From positions 1,259 through 65,258 of the forward strand of contig VWZL01001357.1 of NCBI GenBank assembly GCA_013396915.1: a stretch of DNA of 64,000 bases, given 5' to 3'. The position numbers were made by a program, and so were the translations under genes. Below, one piece after another: positions 51,768 to 63,670 of the stretch (positions are counted from its first letter, which is position 1; each line of letters starts with the position of its first letter). The notes under the pieces are model-generated. The model was not told the DNA's origin. It saw only the letters and a list, made by a program, of their open reading frames with translations, and searched no databases. Origin of the DNA: Stercorarius parasiticus. Taxonomy: Eukaryota > Chordata > Aves > Charadriiformes > Stercorariidae.

Positions 51768-53189
51768 TAAAATCATAGAATCATAGAATCTTCACGGTTA
51801 GAAAGGACCTTCGAGATCATCGAGTCCAACCATACACACACAAAAAAACCCCCTACAATCTCTGCCACTAGAGCATGCCCTGAAGTGCCGAATCTACACG
51901 TTTCTTAAATACCTCTAGGGATGGTGACTCAAGCACCTCCCTGGGCAGGCTGTTCCAGTGCCTGACCACTCTTTCGGTAAAGTCATTCTTCCTAATATCT
52001 AATCTAAACCTCCCCTGCCGCAGCTTCAGACCGTTTCCTCTGGTCCTGTCATTATTCACCTGGGAGAAGAGGCCAACACCCACCTCTCTACAACCTCCTT
52101 TCAGGTAGTTGTAGAGGGCAATGAGGTCTCCCCTCAGCCTCCTCTTCTCCAAACTAAACATGCCCAGTTCCCTCAGCCTCTCCTCATATGGCTTGGTCTC
52201 CAGACCCCTCACCAGCTTGGTAGCTCTCTTCTGGACCTGCTCCAGCACTTCAGTGTCCCTCTTGTACAGAGGGGCCCAGAACTGAACACAGTACTTGAGG
52301 TGAGGCCTCACCAGGGCCGCGTATAAAGGCACAATCACTTCCCTACTCCTGCTGGCCACGCTATTCCTGATACAAGCCAGAATGCTGTTGGCCTTCTTGG
52401 CCACCTGGGCACACTGCTGGCTCATGTTAAGCTGGTTGTCCACCAGCACCCCCAGGTCCTTTTCTGCCGGGCAGCTTTCTAGCCACTCTTCCCCAAGCCT
52501 GTAGCGTTGCTTGGGGTTGTTGTGACCGAAATGCAGGACCCGGCACTTGGCCTTATTAAACCTCATACAATTGGCCTTGGCCCATCGATCCAGCCTGTCC
52601 AGGTCCCTCTGTAGAGCCTTCCTACCCTCAAGCAGATCAACACTCCCACCTAGTTTGGTGTGGTCTGCGAACTTACTGAGGGTGCACTCAATCTCCTCAT
52701 CCAGATCATTGATAAAGATACTGAATAAAACCGGCCCCAAAACTGAGCCCTGAGGGACACTACTGGTGACCCCATTAATCACAACTCTCTGGGCATGGCC
52801 ATCCAGACAGTTTTTAACCAAGAGAAGAGTACACTTGTCTACGCCATGATTCACCAGCTTCTCCAGGAGAATGCTGTGGGGGACAGTGTCAAAGGCCTTA
52901 CCAAAGTCCAGATAGACAATGGCCACAGCCTTCCCCTCATCCAGAAGGAGGGTCACATGGTCATAGAAGGAGATCAGGTTGCTTAAGCAGGACCTCCCTT
53001 TCCTAAACCCATGCTGGCTGGCCCTGATCCCTTGGCTGCCCTGCACTTGACGTGAGAGCTCACTCAAGATGATCCTCTCCATGATCTTTCCTGGTACTGA
53101 GGTCAAGCTGACAGGCCTGTAGTTCCCCGGATCCTCCTTCCAACCCTTCTTGCAGATGGGTGTCACATTAGCCACCCTCATGTCACAGG
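51768..53189 (-). mobile_element. Young CR1 LINE, 5'-truncated, inserted into an older CR1
   Basis: Read on the minus strand it ends at 51771-51790 with gattctatgattctatgatt preceded by the same GT-run 3' UTR as the copy at the left edge. It extends about 1.42 kb upstream to an abrupt 5' truncation near 53189. The endonuclease and the first part of ORF2 are missing. The 3' tail shows two or three units of the ATTCTATG repeat, typical of CR1 target-primed insertion. No clear target duplication is seen, which is common for CR1. Confidence 0.93.
51868..53181 (-). pseudogene. CR1 ORF2 fragment: open reverse-transcriptase frame with altered active site
   Basis: An uninterrupted frame of 437 codons plus stop. 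RT landmarks in order: [19 protein letters not shown] (residues 20-39), [15 protein letters not shown] (56-70), motif [15 protein letters not shown] (89-102), motif [19 protein letters not shown] (143-160), motif [11 protein letters not shown] (170-179), and the [22 protein letters not shown] tail. The usual motif C is F/Y-A-D-D. Here the second Asp is His (codon at 52660-52662, a single G-to-C change), so the enzyme should be dead although the frame is open. The Met at 53181 is internal to the original ORF2 and not a real start. This is a copy fixed after insertion, not a host gene. Confidence 0.9.
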
Positions 53190-53304
53190 TGTGTAGATGT
53201 GGTGCTTAGGGACATAGTTTAGTGGTGGACTTGGCAGTGCTAGGTTAATGGCTGGACTCCATGATCTTAAAGGTCTTTTCCAACCTAAACAATTCTATGA
53301 TTCT
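53190..53304 (+). mobile_element. Older CR1 LINE, right part (3' UTR), after the insertion
   Basis: tgtgtagatgtggtgcttag continues the older CR1 directly from the aaaaga at 51767. It runs through gacatagtttagtggtggac and atgatcttaaaggtcttttccaacctaaac to the terminal aattctatgattct. This is a different, more diverged 3' UTR type than in the young copies, which have a GT run and '...aaggtcctttctaaccrtgaag'. Confidence 0.87.
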
Positions 53305-56300
53305 AAGCAGAAGAGGAGAGCTAACAGCTTGGCATGTCCCTTGCAGCCAAGAGTTGGGCAGGATCACACAACAACCTGTGGTGTGGCACTCCCCAGCTGC
53401 TCATAGCTTTTCTGCTTCGCAAGGAGACTTCTGCAACGCGCATTGGGGAATAGGATGGCCAGCAGCATCTGGCATGGGGGCGGGGGGCAGCCTTGAAGTC
53501 ACGGAGAGCTGTGACACTGCGCTGCAATGTCACGAGCTGCTACTGCTTGTAGGGCTGTGGAGAATACATGAGAATTGACAGTGAGGTCAGGGAGATAATA
53601 TGAAGGAGCTAAAGTGGCTGGAAACCTGGAGAGAAAATGACAAGCTCTTTTGCACTTTTTGAAGCTAAACCTTATTTACTTCTGGGGACAGATGATCTGA
53701 AGAACTGATATAAACTAGTGGGTAAGTTAGAAATTCCAGGAAACTGAAAGAGCATCCCCTTAGAAACATGTGGGTAATGAGCAGCAGAGGAAAAAGAGTC
53801 AAGGGTAATTTTGGATCTAATATCAGTCCTACTAGAATTTTTCATTTGGTTTAAGGAAATATGCAGAAGATATCTCATTGGTAAAAAACCCCAACAACAA
53901 TACAACCAAATATTTTAATGCGTTACTAGATTTGAAGTGTAATTCTCTCAATGACGTGATGGTCACCCTGGGTATTTTTTTAGTGTATATGGGGGAGGAG
54001 GGAGACAGAAGTCAGCCAGTACCTCCCCTGACAAGGCAAATCTTTCATCATGCATAAACCTAACGTAATTCCCTTCTTGCCACAGGAACCACGCCGCAGA
54101 CACTGAATTTCTGGTTTGTACTGCTCTGTGAGCAGATGTTAGAGAATTTGCCGAGTGTCCCAAGTTTAAGTGCATCACGTTTTAAGTTCTGCAAATGCAG
54201 GAATGCAAACTGGCCGACAAACTTTTGTGAATTGAACCACGAGTCATGATTACTTTATCAAGCTGTTCTAAATACATCAAGTAAAATAACGGAAATATAA
54301 ACAGAAGTTATGTAATTCCTTCTTGCCTGTGCTTGGGCCCTGCTTGTGATGGCGGAAATATAAACTGAACTAGAGCGTATAAAAAGATTTCCAAGAAAAA
54401 GCCTTTGTTTAATGTTTCCTATGCATCAGATATGCCACTTGCCTCCCAGATGCATATATTCTAAATCATGCTTTTGCTGTCCACAGAAAATTCCTCCATC
54501 TATTTATACTTTCAAATCTATGATCTTATACATTAATAAATAATAATGAAGTCCTGAAGTAAATACCAGTGTTACGGTTTCACTGGAGATCTTGCTGACA
54601 TTTATAAATACCTGCAGCTTTCATGGTTCAGGACACTGGCAGAGCTTACAGATTCTGTTAAACTTTATCACATAATTGTACATATGGTCTCTCTTTTAAA
54701 AGTATAATGCATGGGGTTTATGGAATATTTCTGTTAGGCAGCACTGCATGTGTTTGCTTGCTTTATCAAAAGCCATGCTTCTGTGAGGGTGTATCTTAGC
54801 TGACCTACTAAACCCATCATTTTTCATCTCAGCTGACACCAAACAGCACACATAGTCTGGACTTTCCCAAACTATGGAAATATTGCTATCTTGTGATTAC
54901 TCACTACTCTGAATTAGTCATCCGTTTATATGGCTGTCCATTTATACGCTAGGAGATAATCCAGCAAGATTAATAGCCATTTCACTTCTTGTGTATGCCT
55001 TTGTCTATCAACAGGATTACAGGACTTGGTTCCCCATGCTGGAAAGTTTAGCTCAGTGACCCAAGAAATACTTTCCAATTGAACGCTGTCATTGCCCTGC
55101 TCCAAAAGGTAAGAGAGAGGAATCCCACAATACAGCCTGGAACTGAACTGGGCATGGGACAGTCCTGGGCCAGGGATTTTGCTGCTGGGATAAGGCCAAG
55201 TTGAGGAGGTGAAGAGCATGAGTAGCAATTGGTTTGAGTCCGGCTTTTCCCAGCGACATTTAAGTGATGAAGAGCAAAGGACTTGGGATGGAAATTAATT
55301 TGATCCTCAGATTCAGGGGTGGCACAGTGATCTCTGAGCTAGTTTCTTGCTGAAAGCTCCTAATCGTGCAATAATGCCTAACTCTGTACAGAAAGACAGA
55401 TGCCATAACATACATTCCTTCAACAGACAGAGTCCTAAGTATCTGGCATCTTGCATTTATACCAAAAAGTGGGGAAGTGGGAGGGAATTCTCCACTGCAG
55501 AGAGCTCTATCAAAGTATGGCTTTGTTCCTTTTACAACAGGAAAGATCCCCACTGTCTTTGGTCTCCCAAAGGTCCTCCTATCCAAGCAGGAATCAAATA
55601 GCTGTCCTATTCTCTGCTGGAATAGAACAGTCCCTGTTCTCTGCTAGAACTAGTAGAAAATCAGTAACTTCCAGGAAAAATAATTGCTAAAGGTCCCTTT
55701 TTATATGGTTAAACTTTCACACTCCAAGGGAGTCCCATGCTCAGTTGTCCCCCATCTAACATCAGGTATGATGGAGGCCTGGGGACAGTCAGAACAAGAG
55801 GGACTGTTCAGGCAAAACTTCCTTGGTTTGTGTGCATAAGATGTCGCACGGATACGGATGCTCCCAGTAACTGCAATGTCTGCTTGGGCCCCAGATGAAA
55901 GGAACTTCGTTCACTTGCTAAATGGATTCTGACAGCACTTCTGAAGCCCTAACACCACTCTCGCTTGAAGGAAGTTAAAGGTATTATGTGTTACCTCTTT
56001 GAGAAAATTTTTATAGATGAACCTCTGGAAACAGCCACCTCAATCCCCTGTCTGGCCACTGGTGATGTAAGACCTGTGACTGCCACTGTTACTGCTGAAG
56101 ATGACACCTTGAAGAGAATGGCCAAGGCAAGAAGGATGGGATACTGTTCAGGTAGACACTAGATCTCAGAAATAGGTGGGATTTTGCTTGCAGTCTACAG
56201 GATGGCAGCTCTGAGCACACCGTGTAAAACCAGCTTTTTAAGACAGTGCATGAAAGACCTTTAGACTCTCTTCTCTCCACATTTCCAGAGATGTATTTGT

Positions 56301-57239
56301 ACTGGCCTAAAATAAGTGGGACATAGAGGAAGGGAGAACGGCTTGCTGCATATGCCACAATACAGATCAAGTCAAGCGAAAAAGCCAGTGTTGGTGGCAC
56401 ATGAAAAATTAGCTCCCTGAAGCAAAGTAGGCAACGACTTATTTATGCTGGCTGGAAAAAATGCTTGTTCTATACACTTGTTCTTCTACCTATAGCTCTT
56501 CCCAAGTAAGGCTAACTAGCCTGGTGATTTTGCATATCAGTTCTTTTTATTAGACACAATAATGTCTGCAGATGCTGGTTAATGTAACATGTGTGAGTTA
56601 AAGGACTTGGCAGTGAATCATGGGTTAAGACACGTAACTCCATCCCCAATTATCCGTATTCTGATAAAGGGAGGAAAAGCAGTGATGAAATAATTGTGTA
56701 CCTAAGGGAAGGTCGTAAGGTCATGTTCTGATCCATATGTAGCAGTTTTAAATTGCAAACTGGCACAACGAAGTCTACTTAAATTCAACAGAAAACTGGA
56801 GCGTGTTTGCCCTCATGTCCAACCTCAAGGACCCAAGATGGGTTGTATAGAAGAAGATAAAGACCTAAATTTTTTTGTCTGTACCAATACCAGGAGCTGT
56901 CCCAGCACTGAGTTGAGAGATTAAAACAACTAAACTGCTTTCAGCATACCCGTTGAGCCTGGTTAGGACCCCCACCACTGCCTCTGCTTTGCCTTCTCCA
57001 TGGCTGAAGACTTTGTTCAACATGTAGACATGTGCGTGACCCCCACTAAATGCTTCATGGCACCACGGTGTGCAAAGAAGTCACCTGAGACACAAGGGCT
57101 GTGCAGAAGCAGGCACAGTCCTTGCTGTTAAGACCAACTAGGCTGTCTGAAACCAGCAGGAAAGAAGCGTAGGGTAACGGGAACGGGAGGGAAGGGCAAG
57201 TGCAGTTGGATGCGTGATCTCTGCGCCCCATTAAGGGAA
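53305..57239. other. Intergenic DNA; no gene supported
   Basis: A GC-richer start (53.4-53.5 kb), then AT-rich unique-looking sequence. A near-tandem duplication lies at 55604-55653 (tcctattctctgctggaata / ccctgttctctgctagaac). Frames of about 100 codons near 54.9-55.6 and 56.1-56.4 kb show no family features. Confidence 0.5.
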
Positions 57240-57920
57240 AGATCGTTGACTATTGCTAAAAATCACAGCTGGAAAAATGAATTTTAATCGTCTTTACGTG
57301 AACTCACTGTATTAGTGCACTGTTTGCTTTATTGGTTGGAACATCTTGCTACTAACTCAGTCATTTCTTGAGCTATTTCCTTGCTAACAAGTATAATTAC
57401 TGCCAGTTCAGATAAGCCCAAAGGTAACAAAATAACATCCTTTCCACATTTTTAAAATTTTGATTCTCCAAAGACGAGGTCTTTTAAAGGTCGTATCTTG
57501 ACAGAATTCCTTTTTTACCCCCCTGTTGTGCTAAAATAGATCTGTATTATTGACCTTGACAACAATGCCTGAAAGGTTTAGTGACAATCTATTCTGTATC
57601 AATGAGCACATAAAACTGCTTTTATGGGCTGGGGCGCTCTCTGTGCATTTGATAGCAGGCAGATCGGCTTTTCTTGACAAGGCATCGAGTAAAAAGATTT
57701 AATGTATCCACCTCAATGTGAATTGGATCGTACCCTCCTGACATGAGATCCCCAGCCCCAGGGAGAGCCGTGCTCAGCGCTGTGTTGCTGCATTAGTCAC
57801 TCGCAATGGCTACATGAAGAAACAGAGCATGACAAGAGCTAAATAATATTGTGAGTGGGGAAATGTCCAGGTTTCCCCAGCCTCTCTGCTTTCCCAGACT
57901 CCTTAAACATGAAAAGCAAG
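57240..57920. promoter_or_regulatory. Candidate conserved noncoding element
   Basis: About 680 bases with few open frames and no recognised repeat. Sites include gaattttaatcgtc, cagtcatttcttgagc, agtataattactgcc, a nuclear-receptor-like tgaccttgacaac (57550-57562) and caatgtgaattggatcg. The texture resembles vertebrate conserved enhancers. This is visual inference only. Confidence 0.25.
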
Positions 57921-58297
57921 TAAAATGCTTTAAAAGGGGGCGCTTTTTTTTGTTTTTTTGAAACCACTCATCTTTGAAGCATGCTTTATAAAGGTAGATC
58001 TTGCATGATGAATAAGACAGCCACGGATCCTGTTAAGGATCAGACAAGAACTCTACATTGGCTCTCTCAAGTGGCTTCAGATTTGGGGTGGTAAACCAGC
58101 GGATCTGCTAAAGTTTAAGTGCTCTTGTGTTGCTGACTGGTTTCAAAGGGGCCAGTCCTCAGCCGGAGTATGGTCTTACACCTGCTCTGGGGCAATAGGT
58201 CTCTCTTAACTGCATTTCTCTTTTCCTCCTAATTCTTTTCTTCACTGATGCCCACTCCAAAATAATCAACAGAAAGACAGTTTAAACTCTGTATGTG

Positions 58298-58364
58298 GTG
58301 AAACTCTGGCCCAAATGAAGGCAATGCAAATGTGCCAGTGGTGTCAGTGGGCAGGATTTCACTT
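58298..58364. repeat. Ancient palindromic 'GAAATCCTGGCCC...GGGCAGGATTTCAC' repeat
   Basis: gtgaaactctggcccaaatgaagg on one side and gtcagtgggcaggatttcac on the other form an imperfect inverted repeat. I know this layout as an old sauropsid repeat with cores such as TGAAGTCAATGG. Strongly diverged and short. Confidence 0.45.
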
Positions 58365-60112
58365 GATTATTTAGAAACAGGTTTTGCCAGAATCCTGACT
58401 CTTTCCCCTGGAGTTACGGTGATTACTGGGGAAGAGGGGAAGGGGGGAGGGAGAGGGAAGCACTATAATAGATAAATACATTAATAAAAAATAACACAGT
58501 AGGAAAATGTATGATGACTATTATTATTCTGGTATTTTGTATTAAAATTTGAAAAACAAGGCACGTGAAGAAAAGAAGACAAGATGGAAATTAAGAGCTT
58601 TGTTTCAGAATTTACATTTCTCTGGTTTAAGGGGTTATAAATTATCCTTGCTAATGGGCTGAGTTACCTCCCATCATTATTCTTATCTCCACAATGCCTG
58701 TTCTATCACGTTGTTCATTTCAGGGTCAAAAAATTCATCTGGAAAAGCAGCAACATGCAGCAGATTTCCATGAACCCAAGCAGAGAGACATGTTAACCAC
58801 CCCTTTCACTGCTCCACCACTGGAAAGTCAACCAAAGCTTTGGGTATGTGCCTCAGGGTGTCCTCCCCTGTATTACTGTGTCTAGAAGTGGCACGGAAGC
58901 ATCCTGGCAACTCTTCATGATCTCTTCTGGAAATGCAGGATTGTTGCCCAATGATCATCAGCTTCTGTATCAGTCCAAAGGCAACTGGTATAATTGAAAA
59001 CAACATCTGGAGAGGAAAGGTGCAGCTTGCTGCGGCACAACCCCTAGGACCAGAGAAACACTGAGTACGGGTACACCATTCTTCCCAGCTGTGTGGGGAC
59101 ATGGGATGGAACTGGGATGGATGTTTGCCTGTGTGCATACATGTTACTGAGCACCAGGGTTTATGCAGAGCCCCCCAAAAATCCCATTCCTCTTTCCTTC
59201 TGAAAAGAAAGAGCGCTACTCTCTCAAGAAAGGATGTTTCTGTGTTTCGTATTTCACCCGTATGAGCTTGTTTCATTCCTCTAGAAACAGAAGGCACAGA
59301 GAATTGCCAAAAAGGAGCTTTGATCATGGTAAGCTCAGCTGCATTACGTATCTCAGTGCAAGACAAGGACCACCACCATTGCTCCCAACATCATTTGACC
59401 ACAGCATAGTTGCTGCAGGTCTAAGAAATCCAACTCAGATGGCTGGCAAAGCAAATTTACTGGTGTTCAGATTCCTGCTTCGATCATTTAAAGGGTAGTT
59501 TGCAGATCAAAGGGGTCTTGGGAAAAACAAAGATCCAGGTTATTTGAAATACAGTCTTGGTTGGAATAAGCCACTGTGGGGTTCCTTTCCTAAGGCAGCC
59601 CCTACCTCCAGGTGTTGCTCTGGGAATGAGAACAAAAGGGGGAGGTAGTGGAGGATGAACAAAACCCCCCAAAAGTCAAGGAAAGAATGAGGAGGAAAAG
59701 AAAAAGATTAATCATTCCATCACCAGCAGACTCCTGAGCAGGGCATTTGTTCTTCCTGCATGAAAAGTCCTTCCTTTGCCATCCAAAGCAATCACCTGGC
59801 ATTTAGCTTGCCTTCAGCCCTTTCCCCCTTTTTCAAGCATGTAATTATTTACACCAGGTGCATTGCTTCAACCCATCTCTTATGACGTCCCCATTCACAA
59901 GTGAAGGATTGTAATTTGCCAGCCTGCACTGAAGTTTCTTTGTACAAGTCTCCTGCCCTGGGTGTAATGTTACATTGACAAGTGGCACGGCACAATGGAA
60001 AGGGAAATAGAATTTACCCAGTGAACAAAGGGTATTAGTGCTCCCTGCCTCTAACCCCAGGTGACTGTACAGAGCTGACTGCAGGGTCTCTGGTGACAGA
60101 AGGCTTGGGTCG

Positions 60113-60120
60113 TATAAAAA
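60113..60120 (+). promoter_or_regulatory. TATA-box-like sequence; promoter function doubtful
   Basis: tataaaaa is followed about 30 bases later by gtgctccagacagc. An ATG in good context (cccatgg, 60168-60170) opens only 14 codons before a TAA that overlaps a ggtaaatg donor-like site. It could be a noncoding or unspliced-first-exon promoter, but chance is more likely. Confidence 0.15.
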
Positions 60121-61315
60121 CCGTGAGCGCGGCAACAGTGCTCCAGACAGCTACATCTGCAACAGCCCATGGCTGTGCGCAACCACACTGCTTTGTGCCA
60201 TTACTTTGGGTAAATGCTGCCGGTGCTATTTAAAGTTTAAATTGATGACAGATTTTAGGTGGCAGGGTCCTTGGTGCTGAGGGTATTCAGCTCAAGCAGC
60301 ATTCACCTCCTCCCTTCCCGGCTGCTAACAGCGTTTGCCCCGTTGCTGCTGGATTCAGACTGTGTGGTCTGGCCTTTTGTGCACAGGGTTGCCCTGAACT
60401 TTGCTGATGGCTGCGTTCAGGATCAGGTGCGGTAATAGAAATGCTGTGAAAACTCAGGTCTCGTGGCACCCATGATGCTGCCTCTTTGTTGCACTGAAGC
60501 TCCTGGAATTTGCCTGTTACACCCACACCGGGCAAGATCCGTCCCTTTGTGTGCGGCCAGGAACCCTCCCGGACAGGGCTGATCCATGACAGATGCCTCT
60601 GTGCACTGCTGTAAAACAAATAAACAGCAACAACAATAACGAGGGGAAAGTGAGAAGTGGGATTGTTTTGGTTTGCAGCTCCTGTCCTTTGATTTGGGTT
60701 GTTGTAACAAGTCCAGGCATAGATGAACCCGGGAATGAAGGGAATCTGAGTGCTCCTGCCTTAGCCCTGGCAATGTAGCACACATGCCACCGAATGCGAG
60801 GCCGTCTGCAAGCACAATCCCTTTTCACCTATCAAAATCAAAGGCGTCTCCTGTCTTTCCCTGTCAGAAAAGTCCCAAGGTCAGGGAGCACGCACAGATG
60901 CAAATATAACTACCGAGACAATGATGTCAGGTAAACACTGTCTCTCCCATCACTTCTCATTCCTGCTCTTTCCAGAAAAGTGGTGCAATAAGCTAAACAA
61001 GTCCTGGATTCTAGAGGGGAGAAATTCCTGCTTGTTCAGCTTCGGCCTACATCCCTCAGCCTCTCTCGTCTCATCTAGTCTTAGAGTGGACGCAGTGGGA
61101 GCGCTGGTCGGTTCTTTTCAGAAGCAATTCCAGTTCCCAGTGCATATGCGGTACAGTCTGGCCATGCTTTCTTGTGATCCCACCCCAAATTTGCCCTTTA
61201 AAAACAGCCGTCCAATACTCCTTGTCTGACCCTCCGGTCAGGAGGCCAGAGGCCAGAGAAAGGAGCACCAGTGAAGGGTCACCACACCATGACTCACATG
61301 TCACACCTGAAAAAG

Positions 61316-61752
61316 TGGTGTACCCGAGGGGCCTATGTAGGGGCCAATACTGCTTAACCTCTTCATTACTGACCTGGGTGACGGGAAAGATTGCACCCTC
61401 AGCAAGTTGGAAAATGGTATAAAATTTGGAGGAGTGGTTGTGCTGCCATTCAGAGGGACCTCAACAGGATGGAGAAACAGGTCAACAGCAGTCTCATGAA
61501 GTTCAACAAAGGGAAATGCAAAGTCCTATGCAAGGGAGCAATAACCCTGTGCACCAGCACAGGCTGGGACCAGCTGGCTGGAAAGCAACTTTGCACAGAA
61601 GTACCTGTGGATCCTGTTGGACACCAAGTTGCCCATGGGCCAGGCACATGCCCTTATGGCACAGAAGGCCAATAGCCTCTTGGGCTGCCTTAGGCAGAGC
61701 ATTACCAGCAGGTCAAGGGTGGTGCCACCCATGAAAGTCCCGTGAGAGTACA
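61316..61752 (+). mobile_element. Old CR1 LINE fragment, frameshifted
   Basis: In plus-strand frames it reads like CR1 ORF2: gtacccgagg...ggggccaatactgcttaacctcttcattactgacctg (VP-G-...-GPILLNLFITDLG, RT motif B), gattgcaccctcagcaagttg (DCTLSKL), caacaggatggagaaacagg (LNRMEKQ), aagttcaacaaagggaaatgc (KFNKGKC), then tggcacagaaggccaatagc (AQKANS) and accagcaggtcaaggg (TSRSR). Reading it needs several frame changes and the catalytic FADD position is ruined (LENG). Both ends are truncated. It is much older than the copies at the left edge and at 51.8 kb. Confidence 0.85.
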
Positions 61753-63365
61753 GGAAAATCTGTCTTGGACAGGTAGGCTTGCTGGGAGCTTTGCAGCGGT
61801 GGTGGCCCTGCCTCAGCAGAGTGCTCTTGGCTCTGCCGCCATACACGCTGCACAGATGCTTGAAGATTTCCAGTCCCACCACAAAACCTCAGCCCTGCTG
61901 ACAGCTGCCACGGGAACTCCCCACTGCACAGCCTTCGAACCAGAGGTCACAGGCAGCGCTGCAGGAGAGACTCCCAGTGGGGAAAGGAAGGGTTGGGTGT
62001 GCTCCTGCACATGTAAAAATGCATTTTTTATAATTTTTCCATTTCTTTTGCTTTCTAATCCTTTGCCAAATACACAAATAAAATCCAGGGGAGGGCAGCA
62101 GTACAGAAGTTGCTTCCTCTGAACATCTCTGTTGTAAGCAGCAGCTTACAACAGACTCGGAGAACTCCACGCTGCTGGCTGCACCAGCAGGCAGCTTTGC
62201 TGAACTCAGCACAACCTTCTGCTGAAGCCCCCTCTGCCATCTCACCTACCCCTGCTAGAGCACTGCTCCTTCCGACACAAGTATGCCCGTTGCTTGCTGT
62301 GAAATACGCTACCGAGGCACCTTTCTGGTCTTCCTGCAGATGCTTCCGACTCACACTGATCTACCACAGATTAGGGAATCCAGTTTTTTAAGTGCTCTGA
62401 AACATGTGCTTTAAAAGAACACAAATCAATTAAAGCAACATTGGTCCGAGCCCTATCAAGGCAGAAATCGGACAGAGGCAGGAGGAACATCCTTGAGCCT
62501 TTTCTTCATGGCTTCCTCTGACCCGCAGGCTGGCAGGGGAAGTGGGCAGATGTTTCAAATGGAGACATTACATCACTGGGGTTTTATAGCCTCCATCTGT
62601 ATGAACTGTAAGACATAAGTGAGGCCAAGCATAATTATTCCTAAAGAAATTAAAGGTATGAGCAAGGCATGTGTACAGCCCCAAGGTGTAGCTTGCAATA
62701 TGGGAGAAGTTTGACTTCCCTCTGGGCCAAATGAAGATCTGTCCCTCCTTCCTATCACCTCCACTTTCTCCCTGTAAACCTGCAGTTACCTGTAGAGCTC
62801 CCATGACACCTGACCACACCAGGACCACCCGTGCACTCACTGAGACTGGTGTTAATGAGTTAAAACCAGGAGCACTGGAAAATAATTTTCTTGAGGGACA
62901 CTTCTAGGGCATTTGAAATAGCAGTCTCAGCCTTGATGTTTGATGCAGTAGATATTTCTCCCATGGACAAGTTATTTTAAATTGGAAAGCAATAGCATAA
63001 AGAAGTAATAAAACCTGTCTATTTCCAAATTGGATTTGGTCCCAAGCACTGTAGGAAATGGACCTACCAGTGGGATGAGGATCCTATTCAATATGCAAGC
63101 CTTCACCAGGCTTTTGCTTGCCTGTTTCTCCATGGCTTCTCCAGGTCACACTACAACTACCCTTGGAGGTTTTCCTCAGCTGATGAAAGGAAGAGCACAA
63201 ATTGGGTAAGAGGCTGCAGTGCAGCATTCTTGGGGTTTTCAGGTTCATTTGGGTCCCAGACGTGACAACAGCATGTCTGTTTGTCCCACCCCACCACCTC
63301 TCACTGCCTGACCTTCCCAGAAGAGGAAGCACTGTTTTACAGCTGAAGAGCAGAATTAGAGACAT
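61753..63365. other. Intergenic DNA; nothing recognised
   Basis: Moderately GC-rich to about 62.3 kb, then mixed. Overlapping chance frames on both strands (up to 126 codons) lack domains. No PPM1A-like exon was seen. Confidence 0.5.
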
Positions 63366-63426
63366 CCTTCAGAAAGGCTTTGACATCTGAAGGCTTCATC
63401 CTCCCTTCAGAAAGGCTTTGACATCC
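63366..63426. repeat. Near-exact tandem duplication, about 38-base unit
   Basis: ccttcagaaaggctttgaca is present at 63366 and again at 63404, the two copies extending to about 22 identical bases each. Confidence 0.85.
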
Positions 63427-63607
63427 CTAGGTGAAGGTTTTTGCTCGGTAAGAAGCATTGCAGACCACAAGTGTAGGTTTACCATACTGCAGCATCCTGA
63501 TTTTTGGAGCACACTGCAAACGCAAGTTTTTTATCAGAGACTACAGATTCAGCCTATGGATAAATAGGAGACCAGCAGCCTTTGATTTTCTATTATCTTT
63601 TTATGAA

Positions 63608-63670
63608 TTCTATTTGATTTTCTGTAACTTTTTATTGATTCTATTTGATCTTCTAGAATTTTTCTATTAA
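63608..63670. repeat. T-rich degenerate tandem repeat, about 31-base unit
   Basis: Two units beginning ttctatttgat(t/c)ttct and ending ttattga / ctattaa, followed by further T/A-rich sequence to about 63700. Confidence 0.7.

Larger units (their letters stand above)
57921..61315. other. Intergenic DNA; longest chance frame and a TATA-like sequence
   Basis: Includes the old palindrome at 58.3 kb, a 186-codon minus-strand frame (58806-59366) without any domain, signal peptide or repeat pattern, and a TATA-like sequence at 60113-60120. No exon chain can be built here. Confidence 0.5.

Noticed and set aside
51868..53181. A domesticated reverse-transcriptase gene
   Set aside because: It has CR1 3' UTR and tail attached, is 5'-truncated, sits inside another CR1, and has a mutated active site. 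It is an ordinary retrotransposon copy.
58806..59366. 186-codon minus-strand open frame, the longest outside the transposons and SIX6OS1
   Set aside because: The peptide shows no domain, motif, signal peptide or repeat. No promoter or splice partners were seen. A frame this long is expected by chance in GC-moderate DNA of this length.
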